DNA of 64,000 bases, from positions 1,302,001 to 1,366,000 of the forward strand of contig CADCXD010000001.1 in the NCBI GenBank assembly GCA_902806575.1, in the 5' to 3' direction. Of this stretch, positions 12,280 to 23,986 are shown piece by piece. This DNA comes from Jackrogersella multiformis (Eukaryota; Ascomycota; Sordariomycetes; Xylariales; Hypoxylaceae). Numbering within the stretch: position 1 is the stretch's first letter; each line of letters begins with the position of its first letter. The translations under genes and the position numbers were made by a program. The notes under the pieces were generated by a model that did not search any database, had not been told where the DNA came from, and saw nothing but the letters and a program-made list of their open reading frames with translations.

Positions 12280-13309
12280 TCAAAGCTTTGGCTTGTTCTT
12301 TTTGCCGCCCTTCATATATTGAGAGAACTCGCCCTTAAGCAGATAGTCGGGATATTTCATGCCAATATCGAGGCCGACGGGCATACCTTTATTCCTCCAA
12401 TCGGCGCCGTCTACTACAAGGACCTCTCCGGTGACGTAGTTTCCGGCATCGCTAAACAGGTAGACGGTCGCATCCGAGATATCTCTAACCACACCAAATC
12501 GACCCAATGGAATGCCAGATGCGGCTGTCTTCAAGTCTGCCCGGTTGCTCGTGAGTCGCTGTATCCCCTCCGTCCCTTCAATACCGCCAGGAGCGATGAC
12601 ATTGGAGGTTATGCCATACGGACCGTACTCTATGGCTACGGATGCCATGATAGAGTCGACCGATGCTTTCGCAGCCATGACGTGGGCTTGCATGGGCATG
12701 CCGGTATAGTGAAAGGTGGCAGATACATAGATGATTCTCCCGCCAGTCAGTCCGTCTGTATTTCCCTTATTCCTGGCGGCTGATTCAATAAGGTACGGGA
12801 TAGTAGCCTTAACAGTGTTGTAAGTTCCAAGTACATCAATATCCATGACAGTCTTGAAACCGTTGGAGGTGAGACCCGAAATAGGGGCTACAAAATTGCC
12901 AGCGGCGCCGGCTCTGAGAAAAAGGCCATGTCAGCCAAGATAATTTGTTATGAGATCAACCAGGACTCTTACATGACGAAGTCAATGGCTCCGAGCTCTT
13001 TCACACATCGTTCAGCTGCCTTAACCAGATCCTCAGGCTACTATGTTGTCAGCAGGTATATACGCTACTTAGACATATGGTCATACGCACATTCCTTACG
13101 TCACATCCACCAATTCCGATGACCTTTGCGCCACTCCGCGCAGTTGCAATGTCGCTAGCAGCCGCCTCTGTCTTTTGCGGGTTACGACCGACGATACAGG
13201 CATTCGCTCCGAGGTGAACCAGAGCTCTCGTCTGAGCGCTACAAATACTACCAGCGCCGCCGGTCACGAACACAACGCGACCATCTACACGAATAGGATT
13301 TAGCCGCAT
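12280..13309 (-). CDS. SPS19: Peroxisomal 2,4-dienoyl-CoA reductase (SDR family)
   Basis: Three exons on the minus strand: 13309-13091, 13037-12973 and 12913-12280, giving 305 residues. The introns begin GTGCGT and GTAAGA and end in AG. An upstream in-frame TTG at 13315 is not a plausible start, so ATG 13309 is chosen. The enzyme reduces 2,4-dienoyl-CoA with NADPH so that unsaturated fatty acids can enter peroxisomal beta-oxidation. Evidence: nucleotide-binding motif TGGAGSIC (residues 16-23), the AGAAGNFVAP block near 96-105, SATFHYTGMP near 159-168, Lys177 and TGEVLVVDG. The classic SDR Tyr four residues before the Lys is absent (Val173), as is normal for this subfamily. The C-terminus PKL is a peroxisomal targeting signal type 1 variant. 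A CCTCGG hexamer lies at 13655-13660 upstream. Confidence 0.9.
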
Positions 13310-14362
13310 GAACAAGATATTACGAGTATTAAGGGGCTAACCGAATATTCCTTGTTTCCAAACATTGCTCACGTATTCGGAGGGCGGGATTGGCATATTG
13401 GTTGGTGAACGTTGCGCAAGGCTAAGGGGGTATAAACGAGGTTCAGTGAAAATGAGTGACACAAGAAACAATATAATAAGGTTATCTATCTTGCGAGAGA
13501 ATATTCTATGAAATCAGAGTTTATTCTTACAGCAAAAACAGTTCTAAGTCAAGTTCGGTAAGAAGCTTGGAAGCTCAGTTGCTGAAATAAGAATGCCCAG
13601 GTGTTTGTTTGCTGTACCATGTAAGGATGGAAGGATTGGACAAGGTGTGACAAGCCTCGGCTTTTGAATTCTGGATCCACTTGACCAACGAGCGAATCAT
13701 ACACATATGATCGGTTACTTAGGTACATACCTTACCTAATACGTACCTTACCTAATACGTAGGAACCTATGTAGAAGCCGCTATCCCGCAAATTCCAGTT
13801 AGCTCCGAGTTAATTAGTACGTACCAGAAGCTTAGACCAATTACGTATTCGAGATATCCCATTTCAAAAGCCAAAAGCCTCCAGAGTCCAACCTTCTTTG
13901 CCTGAGCTGAGTCTAGGTAGGTAGTACTACTTACCTAAGGTACCTAGCACTAAGAGTCATTATCGACCCCTCTAATCAGTCTATTCTGTACCAATGACAA
14001 GGGTGACCTCGGGACCTTTAAGATTGGATTCATTCAACACCTGAATCATTAACTATTATTTGCCCACTTTAGGCTTTGCAACGTTTTTGACGCCTGAACC
14101 CAATCATCCGTCATGTATTATTAGTGTACGTACATAGGTATCGACCTAACTAGGTATCTATTGCTACCTAGACCTACCCAAGGTACCTGCCTAGGTAGAG
14201 TAGAGGTACGTCGTACGGGTATTCTTACACCATCTGCACCTGCATCTTCGACTTTAAACCGCTCCATGCGACTTTTCAGGCCAAACCTCTAAAGCTTGAC
14301 TCTTACAACATCTTGACTCCAACATCATCCATCTTCATCATTCCATACTCTTTATAGAGGCC
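13310..14362. other. Divergent promoter region
   Basis: This stretch lies between the minus-strand reductase gene and the plus-strand ATG33-like gene, so it should hold both promoters. It contains a CCTCGG hexamer at 13655-13660, the core bound by fungal fatty-acid regulators of the FarA/Ctf1 type, and dense TACCTAGGTA-type strings between about 13720 and 14210. No ORF is supported. Confidence 0.5.
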
Positions 14363-15193
14363 ATGGCATCAAGAAAGGTGTCCGCCCTCAAGTTCGTAGG
14401 GACTATTTCTTTAGGTCTCTTGACAGTGAGTTACTCGATCCATTTCCGAGATTTATCATTTGCCCCTCCAGATGCTCCAGATTCTCCAGATTCCCCCCCG
14501 CGCTCCCAGCTTTCACGATGAGCCACTTAAGATATCTGCCTCAACAACATCTCTTTAAATGCTCCTTCATTGTTCCGGTGCTACCCTTTCGATGAATTAT
14601 TTCTAACTTGTAAATTTAAGGGTACCTCATATACCTTGTCGGCCCTGACCATCCCGTCCCTCCTCGAGCTACCCTCTGCTTCAGCCGCGGCTAAGGCCTT
14701 CCGATCTCTCGCATCAACGGCATCGCTCCACCTCAATGCCCTGACCACTTTGTCCGGCTCCGCCTTTCTGCTTGCTTTCACCTTATCCCCCCGAGGCTTC
14801 AGGCACCCGTATCTGCTCTACACGTCTTTGGTCTGCTTCGGTACTCGTCTGACAGACTATGTGACCCCATCTATCTTCGGCGAGCCCGTCTCGAGCCTTT
14901 CTGCTGCGGCGCAACGACGTGCGGCATTGATCCAGGCTCGCAAGGAGAGGCAGGCTTCGAAGAGGATGGAGGCCAGCTACGAGGTTCTGCCCGACGACCA
15001 CAGCGACGAGGGTGCCGGCAGCACCAGCGGCGAAGAACTCGACGAGAACTACAACGGCGAGGAGGTCCGCAGCGAGGTCGAGTTCTTCGTCAGGAATCAG
15101 CTGATACAGACGGCGATGGCCGGCGTCGGTTTCATGATGGCGGTGGTTGGCCTCTGGGGAGACGGCGCCTCGAATGTAGTAGTTTACCTCTGA
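14363..15193 (+). CDS. ATG33: ATG33-like mitochondrial membrane protein
   Basis: Two exons, 14363-14425 and 14621-15193, encode 211 residues; the 195-bp intron starts GTGAGT and ends TTTAAG after a CTAAC branch site. The protein opens MASRKVSALKFVGTISLG and has hydrophobic segments near residues 9-30, 60-75, 80-95 and at the C-terminus (AMAGVGFMMAVVGLWG). An acidic hydrophilic loop (about residues 125-180) contains SKRMEASYEVL and a GEEVRSEVEFF helix. This pattern matches my memory of filamentous-fungal Atg33, a mitochondrial outer-membrane protein that promotes mitophagy; yeast Atg33 is about 197 residues. The family call rests on remembered conservation of the N-terminus and helix pattern, not on an alignment, so an unnamed multi-pass membrane protein is the alternative. 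Confidence 0.65.
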
Positions 15194-17122
15194 GGCGGAG
15201 AGGGATGTCCCGGACAAAGAACGAACTAGAAGTGTGAATTCAGACCATCTGATTCTCATCACTCATTAAGATTTTGGGAGAAGACACGATCTAGTTGTTC
15301 GGGGTTTTACGGAATGTTGTCGAAGTCATAAAGTCACAAATATCCCGGAGTTTTTCAAGGAAGGTTGTCTGCACCAGAGTTGTATATTCCGCACTCTCCC
15401 CTTCCTCCAAACGCTTCTGCACACGCATGTAGCATCAAAATATAAGACCAAAAAAAGATAGCATGGTATACGCATCTATTTCGGTACACAACATAACGAG
15501 ATCGTGTTTTAATATTATACATCATACTTGTGAATCTGTGGCCGAAGCTATTTTATGAATGCCTCTAGTTTCATGCTAGGCGCTGAAATTTGATCGTACC
15601 GGACAAGTAATGCCAGAGGAACTGACATAGTACCAGACCATCGCTGAAAATCACACAGGCCCAGAATTCAACAGTATAACGGAACAAATGTGTAGCAATA
15701 AGATATATAGATTACGGATGCTATACTAAGTGTGACTCAAATCCAGTGGCTGGCAATCGATGACTCCTCATTACTAAGTGATAGGGGGTTTATACGCACA
15801 CACGAATCTATAGATATACACGTTGGTTTTATGAATGTCAGATTGTAGGCTCTCATGAGATTGTATTTATACTCTTACAGACTGATGCCTTCTACCTATG
15901 AACAAGACATAAATATTCCCTATTATCTATCACACTTTCAAGTATCGTACACCATTCTTGCGAAACGAGAACTTATGATACTACTTATAGCCTTATGCTC
16001 GAATTGGATTATCGGATTTAAGTGTTATGGGACGTGCTTATTGCCATCGCAGCTCACCTTGTCATTACTTCTTTTACTATTCAGGTCTCCTAAAAGTAAG
16101 CAAACCATTGTCTATGAGCTGCTTAGAACTAGCTAAGCGGTGCTGGCGAAGGGCATATAACCTCATATTTACTCCTTTTGAAACGACTTAAGGATAGGCT
16201 TCTGGTAAACTTGATACTTCTATATATCTTCTTTTGGTAATTCGACGCGTATATCTCCTCACGAGTGAGAAAGATGTATCATGTATAGAATACACACGAG
16301 AAATAAAATTGTAGGTAGCTCTCCGCCTTATATCGGTCACGATGGGCTAGGAGGTATAGGAATCAAGTAGCTACTTACTGGTTACTGAATCGTTAAACCT
16401 ATTCCGCAACAGTATTGCTACCTTTATGAGAGAACGGGATATTCAAGAAGCCCGACGAATATCGCCAAGGTTATCGATATTGATCTAAAAAATCGATGCT
16501 AATAGCAATATCCATGAATAGTACCTCGGTAACTATTGTAAGTAACATATTAATTTCCACCCGAGGACACTTCCACAGCAAAGTATGTATAGAGGCCACA
16601 CATCACTAGAGCCACAAGTTCTAGACCCTCTCTTACAAGGCCGTGTATAGTCCCCCCCCCCCCCAACGAATGCCATGCTCCAAGTCTCTTGCCAGCTCCC
16701 AGGAACGGCTCCCCGGGCGAGTCTTACCGGGTAGGGAGATTATTAAACCTATCAGCAATATAGCGGTGCAGAAGCGAGGTATAATTAGGTTCGAGCCACG
16801 GCGATTATAGTGGTTTATATACAGCCTGCGGTTAAGTGAGGCTTGTGTAATCACCATTGCCACGGATAGCGGCTAAATTCAGACTCCCACCCTGAGCCAG
16901 TGTTATATATAGAGATCCCGGCGAAGAAGGCCAGATCATCGGTTGTCTCCAGTGTTTCTTTCCACCAGCCAGGTAGAAGTCAAACCCATTCCAACTACGC
17001 GCAGACCGCGAGCTCAAGTCAAAGCAGAGCATCGCCGAGCACGAGAACGGAGACAGACAGACACACCCACACACACACCCACACACAAACAAACAGATAA
17101 ACAAACAAACAAACCAGACACA
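15194..17122. other. Intergenic, no gene supported
   Basis: About 1.9 kb of mixed composition. Open stretches at 15855-16136 (plus) and 16633-16863 (minus) have no family likeness. A run of 13 C residues lies at 16652-16664. A CA-rich simple repeat (acacac with interspersed t and c) from about 17054 to 17118 directly precedes the secreted-protein gene and probably lies in its leader. Confidence 0.5.
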
Positions 17123-17644
17123 ATGCGAGCCAAACACATAGCCCTCAGCCTCAGCAGCCTCGCCGCCGCGGCCCCCACGCGGCGGCAAGCCTCCTGCGCG
17201 GCCCTCTCGACCGCGTCTCCAAACTGGCAGATCTCGAACGCGGCGTCGTCGGACTGGCCGGGCGGGGGCAGCGGGCGCGTGGAGCTGTTCGCGCTGCACG
17301 CGGCGACGGGGGTGCTGGCCGACTGCGACGTGGAGTACCGGCTGGCGGCGGACGGGACGCTGGTGGGGTACGACCCGGCGGCGGCGCACGGCTGCACCAA
17401 CTTCGGGGCCGGCGCGCTGAACACCACCGTCACGCTCGACATGGACGCGCTGGTGCTGAGCCTGCGCAGCGAGTGGGCCTGCCCCGAGGACGCCGACGGC
17501 AAGACGTACGTGGCGACGGGGTCGACGGCGCTGGTCAGGGACACGTCGCCCGGCGCGTGTCTGGTGCAGCCGTCGCAGACCGGGGACGCGACCACGTGCC
17601 CCATAGCTGATGTGGTGGTTGAAGGGAAGCTTGTCGAGGCGTGA
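17123..17644 (+). CDS. Small secreted cysteine-containing protein (173 aa)
   Basis: Single exon. The frame stays open upstream, but the ATG at 17123 is chosen because it begins a signal peptide (MRAKHIALSLSSLAAAAP) followed by a dibasic RR and Q, a likely processing site, and because the preceding 65 bp are CA repeat. The mature part has six Cys (in SC, DC, GC, WAC, GAC and TTC contexts), enough for three disulfides, and short motifs such as DWPGGGSGRVELFALH. It should be exported to the cell surface or medium. I do not recognise the family; small secreted proteins of this size are common in plant-associated ascomycetes, but a role in interaction would be speculation. The gene is far more GC-rich, especially at third codon positions, than its flanks. 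A long antisense open stretch over it is a GC-codon shadow. Confidence 0.75.
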   Translation: MRAKHIALSLSSLAAAAPTRRQASCAALSTASPNWQISNAASSDWPGGGSGRVELFALHAATGVLADCDVEYRLAADGTLVGYDPAAAHGCTNFGAGALNTTVTLDMDALVLSLRSEWACPEDADGKTYVATGSTALVRDTSPGACLVQPSQTGDATTCPIADVVVEGKLVEA

Positions 17645-18541
17645 AGGGCGTGGCTGTCCGGGTTGCCTTCAAGGCTGGTAGGAGGGCTTTGAGGGCCTGT
17701 TGGATAGTCGAATGAGGGTGTTTGTTCCCTAGGATGGTGATGTTCTAGAAAATATTCCGAAATGCTCTTTAAATCCTTATGATGCTCGTTTATATAATTA
17801 GTTCTGTGATAACCTATAACGGTGCCTGTGTAAACCTGTGGGCTTACTGTGAGTGAACGAAGAGTCCAACGCTCTTTAGATCGAAACAACATATCAGAGC
17901 CGAAGCTTGTAAAGAAAGAAAATGGCTGACCTACAATAATGATGGATGCTATTTCCGATCTTCGCGTTGGTATAATAAGTACGATACTAGGTAGTAAAGG
18001 GGGTTATCACTGCTTCTAGATTCTGATTGACGGATAAGATAGCTCATAGGTCTATGCCACATCGTCATACACCCTGTCCTAGGTACTAAACCACCTATAA
18101 ACTTATATTTCAGCGGCATGTCTACTCTGAAGTAAGTAGTCTATGGATAGTTAAACAGCTTAAATGCATTCAGTACAGGCCAGGAATCACACTCAAGCGT
18201 ATCAAGATAGAGAGCGAGTCACAGGGGGAAATTAACGGGTGTGTATTTTACAGCGAAGCGGACTTAGCAAGGTCGACTCTTGCTTCTCCGCGTCGGATCG
18301 TGGCATTGAAGCTACGTAATAAGCAATACACGATGCTTGCTAATCTTCCTGATCATGTGCCTCCTTATGAAATGCAACGCAATAGGGTATCAAGCAGCCT
18401 TTGCAGAACGCCAAACTGCCCTTCCTGACCGAAAAATCAAATATGCTTGCAAAACGGACTAGGACTCGCCTTTTGTGCCATGACTCGCGCCGGCCGTGCA
18501 ACGGCCGTCCTTCACTCAAATTCTTCAGAGGCGCCAAGTCC
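17645..18541. other. Intergenic between convergent genes
   Basis: About 0.9 kb separating the plus-strand secreted-protein gene from the minus-strand Ser/Pro protein gene; it should hold both 3' ends. No ORF of note apart from short overlaps on both strands near 18340-18640, which shadow the gene to the right. No repeat structure was noticed. Confidence 0.45.
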
Positions 18542-19510
18542 TTAATCCTCCCATATCGTCTCCAAGTCGAGATCGCCGCGTCGTTCGGCTCCACAGACAC
18601 TCCAACGCTTGCGCTTGTCCCTAGTCCCGATACCTAGCGTTCTGCCGCGGACAGGCACATCTAGACTGGCCCGACCTTTAGATTCCCCGGAATCGCCATC
18701 CTCGGCCGCATCCGCTGCGGCTTTCAACTGGGCGATTCTTTCGGCCTCCAGGGCAGCTTCCTCGGCATCGGGAGAATCAGGAATAGTCTCCAGACTGGAA
18801 ATGCTTGGACTGCGGGATCTCATAGAGCTTGGTGTCGACGGGATGGATGATGAATAATAGGAAGGGAAAGTGTAGCTATTAGACAGACCCTCAGATCTGA
18901 AAGGCGAGCTGGCTGTAACTGATGGGGTCCCTGGCAGAGAGGAGGAAGCGCTCGGCGTGGAGTAGGCCGAGAATCGTAAGGGCGAAGAAGTTCGCCGATG
19001 AGTTGGATTGCTCCACGTTGTGACACCAGGGTTCGCGGAACTGCTCTGCTCGTTGTGTCGCTTCTCGCTTTCCAAGACAGAAGATCGGATAGGCGAAGAT
19101 GGAGGATATGATTCATCGGCTGGTTTTCGCGGCGCTCGGTTTCTGTTAGGAGAGCTCGAAGGGCTATCCAGACGAAGCGACGGAGGATAGAGTATACGAC
19201 CTGATCCGTCAACACCTGGCATGGATCGTGTACGGCCTATGGACGGAGGGGCGAGACTAGCGACCGACTTCGATCGCGTATGCATACCCGACAGAGGCGA
19301 GGTGGTTCGAGGTCGATACGGGAATGAATTTGCAGCTGTCCAAGATGGCGAGCTTGGGGACGGAGGCTCAGTCGATCGGCGTAGGGCGAGAGGCTTGCGA
19401 CTAGGATCCAGATCGTGGGTAATGATCGCAGCTGGCTGGTGCAGACGTACAGTAGGCAGAGGAGAGGAGCGGAACTCCTCCATTCGCTCAGTCTCAGGAA
19501 CGGGCTCCAT
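18542..19510 (-). CDS. Disordered Ser/Pro-rich protein with ordered C-terminal motif (322 aa)
   Basis: Single open frame from ATG at 19510 to TAA at 18542. Most of the protein is Ser/Pro/Arg-rich and predicted disordered, with many SPSS, PSSP and RS strings that look like phosphorylation targets. Towards the end it has an acidic/alanine helix (AEEAALEAERIAQLKAAADA, near residues 250-270) and then a compact terminal block, KRKRWSVCGAE followed by RRGDLDLETIWED. From memory this last block is strongly conserved in ascomycete orthologues, suggesting a docking motif, but I cannot name a function. It starts MEPVPETERMEEF. No signal peptide or membrane segment is present. The upstream region (19850-19920) has GA repeats. 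Confidence 0.8.
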   Translation of the reverse strand: MEPVPETERMEEFRSSPLPTVRLHQPAAIITHDLDPSRKPLALRRSTEPPSPSSPSWTAANSFPYRPRTTSPLSGMHTRSKSVASLAPPSIGRTRSMPGVDGSGRILYPPSLRLDSPSSSPNRNRAPRKPADESYPPSSPIRSSVLESEKRHNEQSSSANPGVTTWSNPTHRRTSSPLRFSAYSTPSASSSLPGTPSVTASSPFRSEGLSNSYTFPSYYSSSIPSTPSSMRSRSPSISSLETIPDSPDAEEAALEAERIAQLKAAADAAEDGDSGESKGRASLDVPVRGRTLGIGTRDKRKRWSVCGAERRGDLDLETIWED

Positions 19511-22061
19511 TTTCCTCGAGAACGGCCTAAGCGGTCTACTTCACTTTACTTCGTTTTCATAGAAATCGGTATGTAACCTGAACGGTACTCTGAAAACAGC
19601 GTGTCGAAGTGGCAGTAGAGCTAGACGATAATCGTTCGAGACCGATTCAATAAGGGAGCAGAGTGTTGATGCGTCTGATTTGCAACTCTGGGATGCAAGC
19701 TGCAAACGCCAATGGGGCTGCTGATGGGACTGGGCAATCAAGAATTCCAATTCCGTGTAAAGGGAGAGGCAAGCTGAGGTGATATGTGACCGCAAGTTGG
19801 GACCTGCTGTGGAACAAAAGCAGAGTGCCTCGGGGTGGTAGGTACCTTTTCTTTTCTAGGTAGACGGAGACGGGTAGATTGATACAGAGAGAGAGAGGGA
19901 GAGAGAGAGAGATTGAATGTTATGCGGGTCGTATGTCGTACCAAGTCAGTTTCGAAGCGTCCGAGCTCCTGTCGTTACCTGGTTTGTTGGGGTTGGTCGC
20001 GCACAAGCGAGGCAAGGTAAGGCAAGGCGAAGAAGAGGTGAGGTGAGGTGAAGTAATAAGTTAGAGAAGAAGATGAATAAGACTGGACTGCGTATGGTGT
20101 TTATGATCAATAGTCGGTCGGAATGCTACTGGCGGTGGATGAACCCATTAGCATGAGCATTAGCATGAATACCTATGAGCATGAATACGGGCGACAACCT
20201 GGCATTTGGACCAAACTGAGACGGATAAGTCCGATGCCAGGGACGTGCAGGACTGCGGAGCGGAGGGGGGAAGATAGTCGAGTTATAATAAACGAGATGC
20301 ACCCCGGGTTCGAGGACAAGTAACTAAAAGAGAGAGAAGATCCTTTTTGGGGTGTTATGCTCGGCTAGTAACCTCGAATCTTGCCTTTCTCGGCGTCGAA
20401 GAGGGGGACGGAGTATTAGAAGGAAGATGGATGGAGTTGGTACAATGTAGAGTGGATGAAGATGTCTTAGGTAGGTATGGTTAAGGTTGGTTAAGGTTGG
20501 TCAAGGTTGGTTAAAGGTGAATGATGTACAAGGAATGATGTACAAGGTCACATATGGAGAATGTCACCTGCATTTGGCGCTGCGGGTTTTTAGGTTTTTA
20601 GGTTTTTAAGCCGGGGCTCTAAGGAAGTACTTAAGGCACCTTTTTTAAAGTTCTTAACAGGTGCTGTGCATAGGTGCAATAGGTCGGTCTATCCTGCCTG
20701 AGCAATTAGTGTAGGTAGGTACCTACCTGTGTAAAACGTCTCACTACCTAGGTACCTACCTAACCTATTCCTTTATTGATTGGTCATTGATTTGGTACTG
20801 GATTGAGCCCCATAGGTACCACCCCCCATTCTACTATGTACATTGTACTTTGGTAGGCAATTGTCTATTTGTACGTCCGTACCGGGACCCCATTTGATGC
20901 CTTGGCGCATATATTCTTGTAGCCTGTAGGCGCATATGTCAGTCGGGTGTTAACGACCACTGGACAGCACGTGTGATTGATGGAGTTTCTCCTTGGCGAA
21001 GCTGTGAGACCCTATCGTTTCGAGAACCAATGCCAATTCTGGCGAACGCTCAGATGAATGTGACACGTATAAAGATGGAATTAAAGATTTACAGGTTTCC
21101 ATGCAGTTAACTACCTACCTAGGTAGCTTACATAGGTAGGTACTTATGCTTGATGGTAAGAAGTATCATTTATGGTTTCAATGAATAAATCAATAGATGA
21201 ATTATTGGTGATTATAAAGTCCGACCAAAAGAGAAAAACGCTTATGCCTTAATATTACTTAAGCTAATAATTATATAATCATGTCACGCACCTAGGTATT
21301 AGGACGATCAATAGCCTACCTACCTACATAAGGTAGGTAGTGTATTTATATAATACCAGGTACCTAGGTAGGTATGTATAATGGAGAAATATAGAGCTGC
21401 ATACATAAAGTTTGAAATATTAATATTTCAGGCTTGTCAATTGGCCGAATACTCGAATTGCATTATGGCATTATGGCATGTACGAGCCGTTGGGTTTAAT
21501 ATGATACAATACCTAGGACATACATAAATGAGCTGAGTGGTAGGTACGATTCGTTATGACTAGTACCTGAGTACAAGGTAAGTATACCTAAGCACGAAGG
21601 GGACCTTCGTATTGTTAGGAGGGATCCATGTACTTTGCCGAATCAATTAGGTGCACTAGTACCTACCTAGGTACCCAGGTACCTAATCTACAATCCATTC
21701 CTAGATTAGTGTTATCTGGCAAGTCAGAATTCGTTAATACTATTATGGTAAAACGGAAATTTAACCACAAATTTCTACATACAACTGATAGCCTCGTAAT
21801 CATCATCACCACCGAACTTGACGACTCACGCATCGTCGCCCTCCGTTGGCGTTTTTACTTTCGACACGATTTACCGCGTTTTTAATCCCACCTTTTGTGA
21901 ATATTCACCCCGATAGCATTTCGATTTATACGTCCTCGATGGCCCGTGCTAATTGGTGATTTCATTTTCGTTCATCACTCTCCTTTTCTTCTTCTTACTA
22001 TACGCTGTCTTCAGCATTCTGTACCGTCCCATCCTGATCTGGGAGACAACATTAATTCACG
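19511..22061. other. Intergenic between divergent genes, repeat-rich
   Basis: About 2.5 kb. It holds a GA-rich run at about 19886-19911, a 10-bp tandem repeat at 20480-20518, ttttaggttttt repeats near 20590, and dense TACCTAGGTA-type strings at 20710-20770, 21110-21150, 21290-21380 and 21655-21690. Short open stretches (20123-20323, 21628-21885) lack any family likeness. The pyrimidine-rich stretch at 21960-22050 probably belongs to the leader of the mannosyltransferase gene. Confidence 0.5.
20480..20518. repeat. 10-bp tandem repeat, about four copies
   Basis: The unit GTTAAGGTTG is repeated nearly four times, with one T-to-C change in the third copy and a slipped last copy. It lies about 1 kb upstream of the Ser/Pro protein gene's start codon. 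Confidence 0.8.
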
Positions 22062-23210
22062 ATGGCGCGCCCTATGGGGCCGGTCCGCCTGCGGAGGACA
22101 AACTATCTTACCTTATTTATCGGTCTGATACTTTGTCTGTTCATAATATACTTTCTCTCCCACAGCGGCTCGAGTTCGCAATCCGCCAACGCGAACAGAC
22201 CTCCTACTCGTAAGCCCGTCGCGAAGTCGAGTCTCATCGGGGAACGGCCTCCCGTCCGTCGCTTCAACCTTAATAATGTCACAATCACACCCGATCCAAT
22301 TGCTAACCGAGAGGCTGTCCTAATCCTAACACCTATGGCGCGTTTCTATCAGGAATACTGGGATAATCTTCTGAAGCTACAATACCCTCGCGAACTCGTT
22401 ACCCTCGGCTTCATTCTACCCAAGAACAAGGAAGGCAATGCGGCAACCACCGCACTACAAGCTCAGATCACCAAGACCCAAAAAGGTCCCGCTAAGGATC
22501 GGTTCAGGGGTGTAATCATTGAGCGACAAGATTTCGACCCTCCACTAACGTCACAAGACGAGACCGAGCGACATAAGATGGCGAATCAGAAGGCTAGACG
22601 CGCTGCAATGTCTAGAGCACGGAATTCGCTGCTCTTCACTACCTTAGGAGCAGACACTTCGTGGGTGTTATGGTTGGATTCCGATATTGTCGAGACACCA
22701 CCCACTTTGATACAAGATCTTGCGGCACACGACAAACCCATCATTGTACCGAATTGCTGGCAGCGATATACCGACTCGGAAACAGGCAAACCCGCAGAAC
22801 GACCGTACGATTTCAACAGCTGGCAAGATAGTCCAACTGCGCAGGAGATCGGTTCTAAGATGGGCCCGGACGACATCATTCTCGAAGGATACTCCGAGAT
22901 GGCGACATACAGAGCATTGATGGCATATATGGCGGAGAAGGAAGACGAAAAACACCTGGAAGTACCCCTAGATGGTGTGGGTGGTACCTCGTTACTAGTC
23001 AAGGCGGACGTCCATCGTGACGGTGCCATGTTCCCGCCGTTTCCATTCTATCATTTGATTGAGACCGAAGGATTTGCGAAGATGGCTAGGAGATTAGGCT
23101 GGCATGCTACTGGACTGCCCAATTATAAAGTAATAATTTCCCGTACCAATACTATCTAAACGTGTCCATCAGCTAACTCTGAGTAACAGGTTTATCATTA
23201 CAACGAATAG
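22062..23210 (+). CDS. MNN9: Anp1/Mnn9-family mannosyltransferase (mannan polymerase subunit)
   Basis: Two exons, 22062-23129 and 23190-23210, encode 362 residues. The 60-bp intron starts GTAATA and ends AACAG after a CTAAC branch site; splicing adds the last six residues and ends the protein ...LPNYKVYHYNE, whereas read-through would give an unrelated tail. It is a type II Golgi membrane protein: a short cytosolic tail with RLRR, then a membrane anchor at about residues 14-32. The lumenal domain carries ILTPMARFYQEYWDNLLKL, ITLGF-like and GNAATTAL blocks, the DSD-type metal/nucleotide-sugar motif in WVLWLDSDIVETPP, and DGVGGTSLLVKADVHRDGAMFPPF. These mark family GT62, whose members extend the alpha-1,6-mannan backbone on N-glycans. 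Length and ending fit Mnn9 better than the longer Van1 or Anp1, but the paralogue assignment is less sure than the family. Confidence 0.9.
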
Positions 23211-23986
23211 ATGACGGAACCAAAAATTGCGGCTCCAATCACTTTTTCTCATTACGAACCTTGTAATCTGTCACGAGCCTCGGAACCGGTGCATTATGGA
23301 GATGAGGAGTTTATACGTTGGCCGTATCTGTTTGCGACGACGAACCACGCGTTATTGAAACAACCCGCGGCCGTTGCGGCTGTGTTGGAAAAGAAGAAGA
23401 AGGCTTCCTGTAGATATTTATTGCCAGCATCACTGGATGGGGGTCATTGTTTTTTTTGTCCTTTTAGTCCGTCGCGTCAGGTCAAGGGCCCCGACAGGCA
23501 TCACTGCAATACGAGGAGTCAGTCAGAGTCAGGGCAGAGTCGCTCTGGGCGCGTTGGAAATTATATATTCGGATGATTTCATCCCTGTGCGGGACTGTTA
23601 GACATTGATTGATGAATGGCGTAATAATCATCGAAAACAAGGTAGCATTTTGATACTATCTGGGGTCATCCATCAGCGGCAGTGGCAGCGGCCCCAAGAT
23701 CTTGTAATCCAACAAACGCCTGCTCCGTGTCTCGCTCTTAGTAACTACGCCCTGGCGGCTGTTTCCCATCCCAAGTGCAAATTGCGCCTTTACCGTATAT
23801 ATCATCGAGTGCTATGTCGAGGTTGTTGGTTTGTTCACCTTCTCCCAATTTAACGTAACGATTATAACCCCCAAGACCCGTCTTATCATACGCTCCACCC
23901 GGTAGCCATCATCCCATCCACATACGCACGCATGCGTTCCCATCATCCATCTCATTAGTATCAAACCCGCCAGCCCGGCCGCACCG
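23211..23986. other. Intergenic between convergent genes
   Basis: Between the 3' ends of the mannosyltransferase gene and PEX4. An ATG follows the mannosyltransferase stop directly (TAGATG at 23208-23213) and opens a 121-codon stretch to 23576, but its sequence is unlike any family and is probably 3' UTR. Nothing else was noticed. Confidence 0.45.

Noticed and set aside
17014..17892. 292-codon minus-strand open stretch over the secreted-protein gene
   Set aside because: Shadow of a GC3-rich gene; the plus-strand frame has a signal peptide and proper cysteines.
23211..23576. 121-codon frame starting directly after the mannosyltransferase stop (TAGATG)
   Set aside because: No family likeness and lies in the likely 3' UTR; the adjacency is probably chance.
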